Below are positions 6,978 through 15,589 of a stretch of DNA of 16,354 bases, one piece after another. The notes under the pieces were generated by a model. It did not search any database, was not told the DNA's origin, and saw only the letters and a list, made by a program, of their open reading frames with translations. Positions within the stretch are counted from its first letter, which is position 1. Every line of letters begins with the position of its first letter. Origin of the DNA: Paracoccaceae bacterium (lineage in GTDB: Bacteria > Pseudomonadota > Alphaproteobacteria > Rhodobacterales > Rhodobacteraceae); the NCBI GenBank assembly GCA_021767525.1, contig JAASTF010000041.1, positions 1 to 16,354 on the forward strand, read 5' to 3'. Both the position numbers and the translations under genes were made by a program.

Positions 6978-7835
6978 ATGACAAAAGCCATCATAACCTG
7001 CGCCCTGAACGGCGTGCTGACCAATCCGAAGCAACATAACGTGCCCGTCACCCCCGAGGAAATGGCCGCCGAAGCACGCCGTGCCTATGATGCCGGCGCG
7101 TCGGTGATGCATATCCACCTGCGTCAGCAGGGCCCCGACGAGGGGCACCTGGGATCATGGGATGTGTCGTTGTCGCGCGCCGTTCAGGCCGCGATCCGCG
7201 AGGCCTGCCCCGACGTGATCATCAACCACACCACCGGCGTCGTCGGCCCCGATTACCATCCGGCGCTGGAATGCGTCGCTGCCACGCAGCCCGAAATGGC
7301 CGCCTGCAACGCCGGGTCGCTGAATTATCTCAAGCTGCGGTCGAACGGTGAATGGGCCTGGCCGCCCATCATGTTCGACAATCCGGTTGAAAAGGTGCAG
7401 GCCTTCATCGACGTGATGGCCAAGGCCGGCACGATCCCGGAATTCGAATGCTTCGACACGGGCATCGTGCGCTGCGTGGACATGTACCAGCGCAACGGCA
7501 TGTTCCAGGGCGCCGCGCAGCTGAATTTCGTGATGGGCGTGGCGTCGGGGATGCCGGCCAATCCCGATCTTCTGCCGATCCTCACAGACCTGGCGCCGGC
7601 CGACAGCCGCTGGCAGGTCACCGCCATCGGCCGGCAAGAGATCTGGCCGCTGCACCGCCGCACCGCCGAGCTGGGCGGCCATCTGCGCACCGGGCTGGAG
7701 GATACGTTCTACCTGGCCAATGGCGACAAGGTCAGCTCGAACGGGCAATTGATCGAAGAGATGGCCAACACCGCCCGCGCGGCCGGACGCGACATCGCCT
7801 CACCGCAAGAGGCGCGCGCCATCCTTGGGCTGTAG
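6978..7835 (+). CDS. BKACE family beta-keto acid cleavage enzyme (DUF849)
   Basis: A 285-residue TIM-barrel enzyme. BKACE members use a zinc ion to cleave a beta-keto acid with acetyl-CoA, giving acetoacetate and a new CoA ester; 3-keto-5-aminohexanoate and dehydrocarnitine enzymes are known examples. Zinc ligands are recognisable: His45 and His47 in VMHIHLR and Glu241 in RTGLEDTF, with Asp242 and Arg237 at the known catalytic places. The family signatures VTPEEMAAEARRAYDAGAS, NAGSLN and FVMGVASGMP are present. ATG 6978 has CGGAG 6 nt upstream; the frame is open to 6795, but that part overlaps the GST gene and lacks family similarity. Leu14 stands where the amino-hexanoate enzyme has glutamate, as I recall it, so the substrate probably differs. 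The gene ends at a strong terminator. Confidence 0.93.
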   Translation: MTKAIITCALNGVLTNPKQHNVPVTPEEMAAEARRAYDAGASVMHIHLRQQGPDEGHLGSWDVSLSRAVQAAIREACPDVIINHTTGVVGPDYHPALECVAATQPEMAACNAGSLNYLKLRSNGEWAWPPIMFDNPVEKVQAFIDVMAKAGTIPEFECFDTGIVRCVDMYQRNGMFQGAAQLNFVMGVASGMPANPDLLPILTDLAPADSRWQVTAIGRQEIWPLHRRTAELGGHLRTGLEDTFYLANGDKVSSNGQLIEEMANTARAAGRDIASPQEARAILGL

Positions 7836-7870
7836 GCCCGGACGACAGGATTTCTCCCCAACTTTTCCCC

Positions 7871-7898
7871 CCGGCGCCTCCGTGCGCCGGTTTTTTTT
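7871..7898 (+). terminator. Rho-independent terminator after the BKACE gene
   Basis: CCGGCGC, loop CTCCGT, GCGCCGG form a perfect 7-bp GC stem followed by eight T (7891-7898), 36 bp after the BKACE stop. The opposite strand has no T-run after the stem, so it works for the plus strand only and insulates the convergent acyl-CoA dehydrogenase gene. Confidence 0.9.
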
Positions 7899-7915
7899 GG
7901 CCGTGCGGGGGACCG

Positions 7916-9085
7916 TCAGATGCCCAGCTGCGACGCGGCCAGGTTGCGCATCACCTCGTCGGTGCCGCCGCCGATCGTCAGAACCTTGACCTCGCGGTAG
8001 ATGCGCTCGGATTTCGTGCCGCGCATGTATCCCATGCCGCCCAGGATCTGCACCGCCTCGTCGGCGCAGAACTTCATCGCGTCGGTGGCAATCACCTTGG
8101 CCATGCTGGTGCGCGCCACATGCACGTTCAGCGGATCGAGGCCCTGCATGTGACGCCAGATGATATCCAACGTCAGGCAGCGCGCCGCATCGATACGGGC
8201 GGCCATATCCACCAGCTTGTGCCGGATCACCTGATGCCCGCTAAGCGGGCCTCCGAAGGCGCGGCGCTGCTGCGCCCATTCCAGCGCCTCTTCATAGCAG
8301 ACCTGCGCCATGGCATAGGCTTGCACGGCGATGATAAGCCGCTCGTTGTTGAAATTCATCATCGCAGCCTTGAAGCCCTGCCCCTCGTCACCCACCAGGT
8401 GCGACGCCGGCACGCGGCAATTGTCAAAGGTCAGATGCGCGGTGTCCGAGGCCCACCAGCCCATCTTGGTCAACTCGCGCCGGGTCAGGCCGGGGGTGTC
8501 GCCCTCGACCAGCAGGAAAGAGATGCCGCTGGCCCCCCGCGCGTCGGGATCGGTGCGCACCGCCACGGTGATTACGTCGGCCTGCATCCCCGAGGTGATG
8601 AATGTCTTTTCGCCATTGACGATGAAATGGTCGCCCTCGCGCCGCGCGGTTGTGCGCAAGGCCGCCACATCCGACCCGCCGCCCGGCTCGGTCACGGCAA
8701 GCGCCGCGATCTTTTCGCCCGCGATCACAGGCCGCGCAAAGCGCGCGCGCAATTCGGCGCTGCCATGTTTCACCACCGGCGGAATGCCGATCGAATGCGA
8801 CCCGAGCGAGGCGCACACGCCCCCTGCCCCGCAGCGCGCCAGTTCTTCGGTGACGACGACCTGCATGAAGAAATCGCCATCCGAGCCGCCGACATCCTCG
8901 GGGAACAGAACACCCTGGATACCCATTTCGGCCGTCTTGCGATACAGCGCGCGCGGCAGCCGGCCGGCCACTTCCCATTGGGCCACATGCGGCGTGATCT
9001 CGGCCTCGACGAAAGCGCGCAGGTTTTTCCGGAACGATTGATGCTCGTCGGTGAAATAGCGGTCGGGCCGGGAAGTGTCGTACAT
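7916..9085 (-). CDS. Acyl-CoA dehydrogenase (IVD/LCAD-type catalytic base)
   Basis: A 389-residue flavoprotein of the acyl-CoA dehydrogenase family, which oxidises the alpha-beta bond of an acyl-CoA and passes electrons to electron-transfer flavoprotein. FAD-binding signatures are LAVTEPGGGSDVA (129-141) and VNGEKTFITSG (156-166), and the C-terminal helices carry QILGGMGY. At the place where MCAD/SCAD carry the catalytic glutamate this protein has glycines (IGGGTDE, 371-377). A glutamate sits instead in NNERLI (Glu248), matching the isovaleryl-/long-chain dehydrogenase position. The same GGG(T/A)DE pattern occurs, as I recall, in citronellyl-CoA dehydrogenases. ATG 9085 has GAGG 4 nt before it; an in-frame ATG at 9136 is less likely. 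It is divergent from the second dehydrogenase at 9298. A branched or terpenoid acyl-CoA is a reasonable guess for the substrate. Confidence 0.94.
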   Translation of the reverse strand: MYDTSRPDRYFTDEHQSFRKNLRAFVEAEITPHVAQWEVAGRLPRALYRKTAEMGIQGVLFPEDVGGSDGDFFMQVVVTEELARCGAGGVCASLGSHSIGIPPVVKHGSAELRARFARPVIAGEKIAALAVTEPGGGSDVAALRTTARREGDHFIVNGEKTFITSGMQADVITVAVRTDPDARGASGISFLLVEGDTPGLTRRELTKMGWWASDTAHLTFDNCRVPASHLVGDEGQGFKAAMMNFNNERLIIAVQAYAMAQVCYEEALEWAQQRRAFGGPLSGHQVIRHKLVDMAARIDAARCLTLDIIWRHMQGLDPLNVHVARTSMAKVIATDAMKFCADEAVQILGGMGYMRGTKSERIYREVKVLTIGGGTDEVMRNLAASQLGI

Positions 9086-9223
9086 CTGTCCTCGCAATCT
9101 GATCCGTCCAAGTTCTGCCACGACCCGCGCGGCCACACTTGTCTTAAGCGGCTAGACCCGCCGCAGGCCAGCGTCTTGACGCAAGCGCGCGTGCCGGGCC
9201 GCTGGCACTGTGGCCGTGCAATT

Positions 9224-9246
9224 TCGTCATACGATATTGTCCAACA
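9224..9246. promoter_or_regulatory. Adjacent inverted repeats between the two divergent acyl-CoA dehydrogenase genes
   Basis: TCGT-CAT-ACGA (9224-9234) and TGT-CCA-ACA (9238-9246) are two short perfect inverted repeats, 3 bp apart, in the only AT-richer patch of the 212-bp gap and 50-75 bp before the ATG at 9298. GntR-family regulators bind short palindromes of this size, and a GntR/FCD gene lies downstream at 10663, so it is a candidate operator. TACGAT at 9230-9235 could serve as a -10 element, but no good -35 was found. Confidence 0.27.
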
Positions 9247-9297
9247 CATGCGGCTTCGCTAGGGTCGCGCCGACATCACGAACGAAAGGCCTGGCCA

Positions 9298-10584
<1,287 letters not shown>

Positions 10585-10662
10585 CGGCGCGGCGCGTGCG
10601 GCCATGCGCTGCCATGCCTTCAGCCTTGGGGCCGGTGGCATCGTGATGGGAAAGGCCCCGGC

Positions 10663-11310
10663 ATGACGACACCCGAAAGCCAGCAGATCAAGGCACCCAG
10701 CGCGGCCGATACGGTGGTGCGCGACATCCTTCGCGGGCTTTACGAAGGGCGCTACGTCGCCGGGCAACGCCTGGCCGAGCCGGACCTGATCGCGCGCTAC
10801 GGGGTCAGCCGCTCGACCGTGCGCGAGGCGATCAAGCGTCTGGCCGCGCAAGGCGTCGTGGAAACCCGCCAGCATCAGGGCGCGCGCATTCCCAGCGTCT
10901 CGACCGCCGAGGCGCGCAACATCCTGTTGATCGCGGAAATGATCGTGGGCCTGGCCGCGCGGCAATCGGCCCAGGCCATCGACACCCCCGGCAGCCGCGA
11001 GGCCCTGACCGAGGCGCTTGCCGCGGTCGAGACGGCAAGCCACGCACAGGACAAGTTCGAAGTGGTGCTGGCGCGCAACCGGTTCCACCGGACCCTGGCG
11101 CGGATCGCCCGCAGCCCCGTTCTGGAAAACACACTGTCCAACCTGCATGTGCATCTTGTGCGCAACCGGCTGGTGATGACACCCGAACAACGGCTGAAAT
11201 CCTATCGCGCCATAGCCGCCGCGATCCTGGCGGGCGACGCCGAAACCGCCGAAACCCGCGCCCGCGCCCATGTGCGCCAGATGATCGACCGGCTGGACGA
11301 CAGCGGCTGA
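10663..11310 (+). CDS. GntR-family transcriptional regulator, FCD-type
   Basis: A 215-residue regulator. Residues 15-75 form the winged helix of GntR proteins (DILRGLYEGRYVAGQRLAEP, then DLIARYGVSRSTVREAIKRL and GVVETRQHQGARI). The C-terminal helical part is the FCD effector domain. FCD proteins often bind a metal through Asp-x3-His and two later histidines. Here His142 (RFH) and His203 (RAHV) are present, but the residue four before His142 is Arg and the usual EHRAI histidine is Tyr181 (SYRAI), so the metal site looks altered. ATG 10663 has GGGAAAGG about 7 nt upstream. The gene follows an acyl-CoA dehydrogenase and probably controls it and the divergent one in response to a pathway acid. 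FCD regulators are often repressors, but the mode here is unknown. Confidence 0.93.
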   Translation: MTTPESQQIKAPSAADTVVRDILRGLYEGRYVAGQRLAEPDLIARYGVSRSTVREAIKRLAAQGVVETRQHQGARIPSVSTAEARNILLIAEMIVGLAARQSAQAIDTPGSREALTEALAAVETASHAQDKFEVVLARNRFHRTLARIARSPVLENTLSNLHVHLVRNRLVMTPEQRLKSYRAIAAAILAGDAETAETRARAHVRQMIDRLDDSG

Positions 11311-11382
11311 GACCCGGACCGCGCGGCTGGCCCAAAAAATCGCGGCACCCAGCCAAAAACCCCTGTCGATTTCAGGTTTCGC

Positions 11383-11472
11383 TGGCGGAGGAGGTGGGAT
11401 TCGAACCCACGGTACGCTTTCACGCACGCCGGTTTTCAAGACCGGTGCATTCAACCACTCTGCCACTCCTCC
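11383..11472 (-). tRNA. tRNA-Ser, anticodon UGA
   Basis: On the minus strand a complete serine tRNA runs from GGAGGAG (11472-11466) to the pairing CTCCTCC (11393-11387), then discriminator G and an encoded CCA at 11385-11383. The anticodon arm reads CCGG-TCTTGAAAA-CCGG, giving anticodon TGA, which reads UCA and related serine codons. The long variable arm (about GCGTGCGTGAAAGCGTAC) is diagnostic of a class II tRNA, and the T arm GTGGGTTCGAATCCCAC is canonical. No clear strong terminator follows. The gene is antisense to its neighbours and lies between the degradation cluster and the housekeeping block. Confidence 0.97.
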
Positions 11473-11505
11473 GCGGGGGCCGGCACGGGTATGGGTCCGA
11501 AAGGC

Positions 11506-11511
11506 ATCATA
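11506..11511 (-). promoter_or_regulatory. Possible -10 element for tRNA-Ser
   Basis: TATGAT on the minus strand lies 33 bp upstream of the mature tRNA 5' end, a distance that would leave a short leader for RNase P to remove. No good -35 was found at 16-19 bp, so the call is weak. I see nothing else firm in the gap 11473-11677; a TTGACG at 11553-11558 on the plus strand has no -10 at proper spacing. Confidence 0.3.
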
Positions 11512-11677
11512 GATCAAGGGGATTTTCGCCTATTGCGCGCTCAAGACTTTCCTTGACGCACCGTTGCGGCTATTCTTGCCGGGATTGTCGCGGCGAAACC
11601 GCGTCAAGAGGCATGTAACGACCGGAAAAACCGGCATATTGCGCGGGACGCCGCGCATCTAGGGCAGAGGGCAAGAC

Positions 11678-12634
11678 ATGAACATCAGGGCGATGGGCAC
11701 AGCACCCGTTAAGCAAATGACGCGACTGGCCGTGGGCAGCGCTATGCTGTTGGCACTGGGGGCCTGCGACGAGGCCGGCAAGCTGAACCTGTTTCAGGCA
11801 AAGCCGGGTGGCGACACCGAAGTGACCGCCGCCGCGCGGTCCGTCAAACTGATCGAGCGCGATGTCGAAGCGCCGGATGTTTTCCAGGTAACCGAACCCA
11901 GCCTTTGGGATGGCCGCCCGTCGCTGGGCGGCGTCTGGGTGGCGCATCCGGATGTCGACGAACCCGAGCGCGTCATCATCCGCAACACCGAGAACGACAA
12001 GTTCGTGATCGGCGCCCTGTTCCGCCGCGAGCGTGAAAACCCCGGCCCCTCGGTGCAGGTGTCATCGGATGCCGCAGCGGCCCTGGGGATGCTGGCCGGC
12101 CAGCCGATGAAACTGAACATCACCGCGCTGCGGCGCGAAGAGGTGCCCGCCGACACACCCGAAGCAGGCGATGCCGAGCAGCTCGGTGCCCCCGCCGAAG
12201 TGGCCCAGAAAGAGCTGGCGCCCGCCGATGGTGGCGCCGAACCCGTGCCAAACGCGGTTGCCGTGGCCAGTGCCGCGCTGGATGCGGCGGAGGCCCGTCC
12301 CGCCGCAAGGCCGGCCGTGGCCACCGCCGCCGCAACACCCGCACCGCAACCCGCCGCCGCCGCCCCGGCGGCGCCCACGCCCAAGCCGCGCGCCAGCGCG
12401 CTTGAAAAGCCCTATCTGCAAATCGGCATCTTCAGCGTCGAAACCAACGCGCGCAACACCGCCCAGGCGATGCGCACCGCCGGCATGGTGCCGACGGTGA
12501 AAGAGCAAAGCTCGAAGGGCAAGACATTCTGGCGGGTGCTTGTCGGCCCCGCGACCAGCGCCTCGGAACGGGCCACCTTGCTGAAAAAGATCAAGGACAA
12601 GGGGTTCGACGACGCCTATGCCGTGACCAACTGA
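11678..12634 (+). CDS. SPOR-domain lipoprotein
   Basis: A 318-residue envelope protein. Residues 14-30 form a lipoprotein signal ending in the lipobox LGAC, so Cys30 should be lipidated; Asp31 follows, which in E. coli would favour keeping it in the inner membrane. Residues about 185-235 are a Pro/Ala-rich flexible linker. The last 80 residues form a SPOR domain (YLQIGIFSVETNARNTAQAM, then FWRVLVGPATSASERATLL and GFDDAYAV), which binds denuded peptidoglycan at division sites. The middle part (residues 60-150) was not recognised. ATG 11678 has AGAGGG 6 nt upstream; Met6 or Met14 are other possible starts. The carboxypeptidase gene follows after 26 bp, which fits a shared role in cell-wall turnover. 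This neighbour pair is, as I recall, common in Rhodobacteraceae. Confidence 0.92.
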   Translation: MNIRAMGTAPVKQMTRLAVGSAMLLALGACDEAGKLNLFQAKPGGDTEVTAAARSVKLIERDVEAPDVFQVTEPSLWDGRPSLGGVWVAHPDVDEPERVIIRNTENDKFVIGALFRRERENPGPSVQVSSDAAAALGMLAGQPMKLNITALRREEVPADTPEAGDAEQLGAPAEVAQKELAPADGGAEPVPNAVAVASAALDAAEARPAARPAVATAAATPAPQPAAAAPAAPTPKPRASALEKPYLQIGIFSVETNARNTAQAMRTAGMVPTVKEQSSKGKTFWRVLVGPATSASERATLLKKIKDKGFDDAYAVTN

Positions 12635-12660
12635 CCGCATAACGAAAGGACATCGCTGCC

Positions 12661-13830
12661 ATGATCCCTATCGCCAAACGCGTTCTTGCCCCGCTTCTGG
12701 CGACGCTTCTGCTTGCCATGCCAGCTGCGGCATTCGACACGCGCGCCTCGGCCGCTTTCGTGCTGGATATGAAAACCGGCACGATCCTTCTGTCGAAAAA
12801 CGCCGACGAGCCACTGCCGCCGGCGTCGATGTCCAAGCTGATGACGCTTTACATGGCGTTCGAGGCGATCCGCGAAGGCCGTCTGCGCCTGGACGAGCGG
12901 CTGCCGGTATCAAGCCACGCCATGAGCTATGGCGGCTCGACCATGTTCCTGGACACGACCGACCGCGTCACTGTCGAAGACCTGTTGCGCGGGATCATCG
13001 TCCTGTCGGGCAACGATGCCTGTGCGGTGATCGCCGAAACGCTCAGCCCCGATGGCACGGAAGACGGGTTTGCCCGGCTGATGACGCAGCGCGCGCAGCA
13101 AATGGGCATGACCAATTCGACCTTCAAGAACTCGAATGGCTGGCCCGAAGAAGGCCACCAGATGAGCATGCGCGACCTGGCGCTTCTGGCCCGCCGCATC
13201 ATCGAGGACTTCCCGCAATTCTACCCGATGTTCGCGGAAAAGGAGTTCGCCTTCGACGGGCGGGCGCCGCAGAACGTGCGCAACCGAAATCCGCTGCTGG
13301 GTCAGGGGATCGGGGCAGACGGGCTGAAAACCGGCCACACGCAAGAGGCCGGATATGGCCTGGTCGGATCGGCCAAGCAGGGTGACAGGCGCATCGTGTT
13401 CGTGATCACCGGTCTTGCCAGCCAACAGGCCCGCGCCGAGGAAAGCCAGGCCATCGTCAACTGGGCCTTTCGCCAATTCGCCGAGCGCCGCCTTGCCAAA
13501 GAGGGCCAAATGATCGCCGAGGCCGATGTCTGGATGGGGGCCGAGCCCAAGGTGGGCCTGGTGCCCGCGCAGGACCTGACAGCGCTGGTCCCGGTGCTGA
13601 TGGGCGACGATGTGTCGGCCGAAGTGGTCTATACCGGCCCGATCCGCGCGCCCATCGAAAAGGGCCAGGAACTGGCCGAGCTGATCCTGGCGCCCGAGGG
13701 CCTGCCGGAAACCCGTGTGCCGCTTGTGGCCGACCGCGCGATCGAGCGCGGCGGGTTCGTATCGCGCGTGGCCACCGCCTCGACCGTGCTGCTGCGCAAG
13801 CTGAACGAAGGCCCCGAGGGCGGGTTTTGA
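12661..13830 (+). CDS. dacC: D-alanyl-D-alanine carboxypeptidase (PBP5/6 family)
   Basis: A 389-residue low-molecular-weight penicillin-binding protein of peptidase family S11, which removes the terminal D-Ala from peptidoglycan stem peptides in the periplasm. A signal peptide covers about residues 1-24 (LATLLLAMPAAA). All three active-site motifs are intact: SxxK as SMSK with nucleophile Ser56 and Lys59, SGN at 116-118, and KTG at 223-225 followed by His226. The C-terminal beta domain (about 280-365) and a final amphipathic helix (RVATASTVLLRKL) resemble the membrane anchor of PBP5. ATG 12661 has AAAGGA about 10 nt upstream. The stop codon overlaps the thymidylate kinase start. The family is certain; the choice among the dacA, dacC and dacF names is conventional. 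Confidence 0.95.
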   Translation: MIPIAKRVLAPLLATLLLAMPAAAFDTRASAAFVLDMKTGTILLSKNADEPLPPASMSKLMTLYMAFEAIREGRLRLDERLPVSSHAMSYGGSTMFLDTTDRVTVEDLLRGIIVLSGNDACAVIAETLSPDGTEDGFARLMTQRAQQMGMTNSTFKNSNGWPEEGHQMSMRDLALLARRIIEDFPQFYPMFAEKEFAFDGRAPQNVRNRNPLLGQGIGADGLKTGHTQEAGYGLVGSAKQGDRRIVFVITGLASQQARAEESQAIVNWAFRQFAERRLAKEGQMIAEADVWMGAEPKVGLVPAQDLTALVPVLMGDDVSAEVVYTGPIRAPIEKGQELAELILAPEGLPETRVPLVADRAIERGGFVSRVATASTVLLRKLNEGPEGGF

Positions 13831-14459
13831 GCACGACTGCGCCCGCGCGTTTCATCAGTTTCGAAGGCATCGACGGGTCTGGGAAATCCACCCAGGCCCG
13901 GATGCTGGCCGATACCTTGCGCGGTGCTGGCCATGACGTCGTGCTGACACGCGAGCCGGGCGGCAGCCCAGGCGCCGAGGAAATCCGCCGGCTTGTGCTG
14001 GAGGGCGACCCCGACCGCTGGTCGGCGGAAACCGAGATTCTGCTGTTCACGGCGGCGCGGCGCGATCACCTAGAGCGCACAATCCGCCCTGCCCTTGCGG
14101 CGGGCAAGATCGTGATCTGCGACCGCTTTGCCGACAGCACCCGCATGTATCAGGGGCTGCGGGGCGCGGGCCTGCGCGAACAGGTGGACGCCTTGCATGA
14201 GCTGATGATCGGGGTCGAACCCGACCTGACCGTGCTGGTCGACATGGACCCGGATGTGGGCCTGGCCCGCGCCCTGGGCCGTAACGGCACCGAGGAACGG
14301 TTCGAAACCTTCGGCGCCGATCTGCAGGCGCGGATGCGCGCCGGTTTCCTTGACCTGGCCCGCACCCATCCCGAACGCATCGCCACGGTGAACGGCGCGC
14401 AAACGGTCGACGCGGTTGCAGCCGAGGTGCTGGCCGTCGTAGAACCGCGCCTGATATGA
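13827..14459 (+). CDS. tmk: Thymidylate kinase
   Basis: A 210-residue dTMP kinase, which phosphorylates dTMP to dTDP in the cytoplasm for dTTP synthesis. The P-loop is GIDGSGKST (14-22), TREPGG (41-46) is the nucleotide-binding motif, CDRFADSTRMYQG (98-110) carries the DR(F/Y) substrate motif, and RNGTEERFE is the LID region. The start is TTG at 13827, overlapping the carboxypeptidase stop by 4 bases; GAGGG at 13816-13820 is 6 nt upstream, the frame has no ATG before the P-loop, and the N-terminus of about ten residues before FISFEGIDG is normal for the family. It overlaps holB by 4 bases (ATGA). Expression is therefore coupled through the row. The length is standard. Confidence 0.95.
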   Translation: MSTTAPARFISFEGIDGSGKSTQARMLADTLRGAGHDVVLTREPGGSPGAEEIRRLVLEGDPDRWSAETEILLFTAARRDHLERTIRPALAAGKIVICDRFADSTRMYQGLRGAGLREQVDALHELMIGVEPDLTVLVDMDPDVGLARALGRNGTEERFETFGADLQARMRAGFLDLARTHPERIATVNGAQTVDAVAAEVLAVVEPRLI

Positions 14460-15574
14460 GCGAGACAGACAACCCCGAACCAGACCGCATCGACGGCGCC
14501 CCCCACCCGCGCGAAACCGCCCGCGTGATCGGGCAGGACGCGGCGCAGGCCGGGTTTCTGGACAGTTACAATTCCGGGCGTCTGCACCACGGCTGGCTGC
14601 TGACCGGGCCGCGCGGCGTGGGCAAGGCGACGTTGGCCTGGGCCATCGCGCGGTTCCTGTTGGCCACCCCGCCCGCTGAAGACGAAGGGCTGTTCGGCGC
14701 CCCGCCACCGCCCGCCAGCCTGGAGATCGACCCCGAACACCCGGTCGCCCGGCGTATCCTGGCGCGGTCGGAACCGGGGTTGTTCCACATCACCCGCAGC
14801 GTGAACGAGAAAACCAAGCGCCTGCGCGATCAGATCGTGGCCGAGGATGTGCGCAGCCTCAATCGCTTCATGTCGCTCTCGGCGGCGGATGGCGGGCGGC
14901 GCGTGGTGATCATCGACGCCGCCGATGAAATGAACACCCAGGCCGCCAATGCCCTGCTGAAAATGCTCGAAGAGCCGCCCGCCCGCACCACGCTTTTGCT
15001 GGTCAGCCACCAGCCCTCGCGCCTGTTGCCGACGATCCGCTCGCGCTGCCGCGAGCTGCGGTTGGGCACGCTGTCGCCTGACGACATGGCCGCCGCGCTG
15101 GCGCAGGCGGGCATCGACACGCCCGCGGATGGCGCCGCGTTGGCCGAACTCAGCGGCGGGTCGGTGGGCGAGGCGGTGCGGCTGATCAACCTGGACGGGC
15201 TGAAAACCTATGCCGAGCTTGTGACGCTTTACGACACGCTGCCCCGGCTGGACCGCGCCCGGGCGCTTAAGCTGGCCGAATCCGCGGCCGCCCGCGGGGC
15301 CGAGGCGCGGCTGGACCTGCTGTTTCACCTTCAGGACCTGCTGCTGGCGCGGCTGGCGCGCACCGGCGCCACCGGCCAGCCCCCAAAGATTCAGGCCGCC
15401 CCGACCGAGGCCTCGCTGCTAACGCGCCTGTCGCCCAGCCCCGCCCATGCCCGCGCCTGGGCGGAACAGGCGCAGGCGATCAGCGCAAGGGTGGGACACG
15501 CACGGGCCGTCAACCTTGACCCCGTCGCCCTTGTTCTAGATACGGTTTTCAAGATCCAGCAAACCGCCGCGTAA
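14456..15574 (+). CDS. holB: DNA polymerase III subunit delta-prime
   Basis: A 372-residue subunit of the clamp-loader complex, which places the sliding clamp on DNA. It has an AAA+ fold with Walker A GPRGVGKAT (51-59), a Walker-B-like DAADEMN (155-161) and the SRC motif at 196-198, whose arginine acts on the neighbouring ATP site. The helical collar domain follows from about 250. The four-cysteine zinc module found in E. coli delta-prime is absent: the stretch 75-115 has no cysteine and is instead proline-rich (GAPPPPASLEIDPEHPV), which I believe is usual for alphaproteobacteria. ATG 14456 overlaps the tmk stop by 4 bases and tatD follows after 15 bp. The tmk-holB-tatD order is common across bacteria and supports the call. 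Confidence 0.94.
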   Translation: MSETDNPEPDRIDGAPHPRETARVIGQDAAQAGFLDSYNSGRLHHGWLLTGPRGVGKATLAWAIARFLLATPPAEDEGLFGAPPPPASLEIDPEHPVARRILARSEPGLFHITRSVNEKTKRLRDQIVAEDVRSLNRFMSLSAADGGRRVVIIDAADEMNTQAANALLKMLEEPPARTTLLLVSHQPSRLLPTIRSRCRELRLGTLSPDDMAAALAQAGIDTPADGAALAELSGGSVGEAVRLINLDGLKTYAELVTLYDTLPRLDRARALKLAESAAARGAEARLDLLFHLQDLLLARLARTGATGQPPKIQAAPTEASLLTRLSPSPAHARAWAEQAQAISARVGHARAVNLDPVALVLDTVFKIQQTAA

Positions 15575-15589
15575 CCCGCGAAGGACGCT

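Noticed and set aside
9203..9220. A sigma-54-like TGGCAC...TGCA upstream of the second dehydrogenase.
   Set aside because: The spacing between the GG and GC pairs is 2 bp too long for sigma-54.
7448..9262. A plus-strand open frame of about 600 codons over BKACE and the first acyl-CoA dehydrogenase.
   Set aside because: It crosses two real genes and the terminator at 7871-7898, and reads as the shadow of their codons.
11325..11354. GGCTGG...CCAGCC pairing between the GntR gene and the tRNA as a terminator.
   Set aside because: The loop is 18 nt, and no T-tract follows the stem on the plus strand; too weak to call.
12340..12380. GCC-rich triplet repeats as a possible microsatellite or phase-variable tract.
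   Set aside because: They encode the Ala/Pro linker of the SPOR protein with mixed codons; triplet changes would not shift the frame.
14150..15328. A minus-strand open frame of about 390 codons opposite tmk and holB.
   Set aside because: Both plus-strand genes have intact motifs in that stretch; the antisense product is Arg/Gly/Gln-rich with no domain.
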